Positions 63,024 to 64,000 of a stretch of DNA of 64,000 bases are shown in pieces. The DNA is from Salsipaludibacter albus (GTDB lineage: Bacteria; Actinomycetota; Nitriliruptoria; Nitriliruptorales; Nitriliruptoraceae), in assembly GCF_019798055.1 (NCBI RefSeq), contig NZ_JAHOPH010000004.1, forward strand, positions 62,001 through 126,000, read 5' to 3'. Below the pieces are notes generated by a model. That model had not been told where the DNA came from, made no database searches, and saw only the letters and a program-made list of their open reading frames with translations. The position numbers and the translations under genes are program-made. Position 1 is the first letter of the stretch, and the number at the start of each line of letters is the position of its first letter.

Positions 63024-63641
63024 TCACGAGGTCGTGGCCCCGGCCGACCGCTGTCGCAGGTCGGTGACCAGGTCGGCGACCTGCCCGGCGAGGTCGTCGC
63101 GGGAGCCGCTGTTGTCGAGGACGTGGGTGGCGGCGGCACGTCGGGTGGCGTCGTCGACCTGGGAGGCCATCCGGGCGTCGACGTCGTCGGGGTCCATGCC
63201 GCGATGGGTCACCAGCCGGTCGCGTCGCTGCCGGGCCGGTGCCAGCACCACGACGAGCGCGTCCACGCTGTCGACCTGGTCGGTCTCGACCAGCAGCGGG
63301 TGGTCCAGCACGACGATCGCCTCGGGGTCGCGGGCCGTCGCGGCCCGGTGCCGGCGGCTGACCTCGGCGCGGATGGCGGGGTGGGTGATCGCCTCGAGCG
63401 CGGCGCGTTCGTCGTCGTCGCGGAACACGATCGCGGCCAGGGCGGCGCGGTCGAGCCCGCCACCGTCGTCGATGACGGTGTCCCCGAAGCGCTCCGCGAT
63501 CGCCGCCAGCGCAGGCTCGCCGGGCTCGACCACCTCGCGCGCGATCGCATCGGCGTCGATCACCACCATGCCCGCCTCCGCCAGCATCCCCGCCACGGTC
63601 GACTTCCCACTCCCGATCCCGCCAGTGAGCCCCACGAGCAT
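63024..63641 (-). CDS. coaE: dephospho-CoA kinase
   Basis: Last step of coenzyme A synthesis: ATP-dependent phosphorylation of the ribose 3'-hydroxyl. 205 residues, P-loop [33 protein letters not shown] for the CoA site, ITHPAIRAEV and VLDHPLLVE, RLVTHRGMD. ATG 63641 is the clear start. In actinobacteria coaE often lies near uvrB; here three genes intervene. Confidence 0.94.
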   Translation of the reverse strand: MLVGLTGGIGSGKSTVAGMLAEAGMVVIDADAIAREVVEPGEPALAAIAERFGDTVIDDGGGLDRAALAAIVFRDDDERAALEAITHPAIRAEVSRRHRAATARDPEAIVVLDHPLLVETDQVDSVDALVVVLAPARQRRDRLVTHRGMDPDDVDARMASQVDDATRRAAATHVLDNSGSRDDLAGQVADLVTDLRQRSAGATTS

Positions 63642-63812
63642 CAGTCGTGCCTCCCGATCGCGGACCCGGCCAACCTATCCCGGCAGGTCCCCACCCCCTC
63701 ACCCACCCGCTTCCACCCCGTCGGTTGGGGACTGCGAAGGCGCTGATGGACGTCGAGACGACAACCGACTCGAGGTGGTCCGCGCGCTCGAGGGTGGCAC
63801 GCGCGGCGGGAG

Positions 63813-64000
63813 TCAGGCGGTCAGCAGGCCGATGCCGAGCGTTGCGGCCCCGGCCGCCAGCGCAACTGCCCCCAGCCAGACCAGGACGATCAGGCGGTTC
63901 GGCTCGTGGACATCGGTGCCCATCGAGGAGAAGAAGAACCCGGCCGGCATCAGGATCGCCGCGACCGGCACCCCGCTGCGGGCCACCAGCGACGCCACTC
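63813..64000 (-). CDS. partial membrane protein, C-terminal end
   Basis: The open frame runs off the window's right edge. The visible 61 residues have two hydrophobic segments (VPVAAILMPAGFFFSSMG and LIVLVWLGAVALAAGAATLG) with a short HEPNRL loop, then the stop. It resembles small actinobacterial membrane proteins of unknown function; no name can be given from this fragment. Confidence 0.6.
   Translation of the reverse strand, partial: VASLVARSGVPVAAILMPAGFFFSSMGTDVHEPNRLIVLVWLGAVALAAGAATLGIGLLTA

Noticed and set aside
63642-63812. Regulatory elements upstream of coaE
   Set aside because: Inspected on both strands; no convincing promoter, hairpin or small gene was seen.

Overview
The window looks like one stretch of chromosome from a very GC-rich actinobacterium. 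Evidence: NucS in the mismatch-repair role, WhiA next to YvcK and RapZ, HemQ, a DUF3097 protein, many GTG starts and very high third-position GC. A deep-branching class such as Nitriliruptoria would fit, but that is inference; no rRNA is present.

Layout. 0.2-6.3 kb: SatD-like protein, mitochondrial-type aconitase, GNAT, HemQ, Nudix hydrolase and a TrkA-N potassium channel. 6.6-16.4 kb: nucS, ychF, a UbiB/ABC1 kinase, an acyl-CoA ligase, aminopeptidase N, MobA and DUF3097. 16.5-19.4 kb: secreted M36 protease. 19.6-22.8 kb: a decayed accessory island carrying vapBC, unknown small genes, a hydrolase fragment fused to a tyrosine-recombinase fragment, ending at tRNA-Leu(GAG). 23.0-44.4 kb: one long minus-strand run, uvrA-uvrC-rapZ-yvcK-whiA-gap-pgk-[opp transporter]-tpiA-[blaI-M56]-secG-[second peptide-binding lipoprotein]. 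The usual gap-pgk-tpi-secG string is split by two insertions. 44.6-45.9 kb: a DUF559 nuclease-like gene bracketed by five 38-bp hairpin repeats. 46.1-47.3 kb: metallo-beta-lactamase fold protein and a membrane-anchored unknown. 47.3-64.0 kb (minus): secreted M6 protease with DUF11 repeats, lipoprotein, ABC-2 exporter, uvrB, membrane-EEP fusion, arylsulfotransferase-like protein, gluzincin lipoprotein, coaE and a partial membrane gene.

How it works together. uvrA, uvrB and uvrC supply excision repair and nucS mismatch repair. rapZ-yvcK-whiA link cell-wall and sporulation-type control to glycolysis (gap, pgk, tpiA). The oppABCDF block imports peptides, and the secreted M36, M6 and M1-like proteases could supply them, suggesting a proteolytic lifestyle (inference).

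Most unusual observations. (1) The Opp substrate-binding lipoprotein is circularly permuted: its C-terminal half precedes its N-terminal half in one intact frame. (2) The DUF559 gene sits between two clusters of regularly spaced 38-bp hairpins, an arrangement reminiscent of REP/RAYT pairs. (3) Both ychF and uvrB are followed by a diverged echo of their own 3' coding end, with hairpins in between and differences that are often synonymous.
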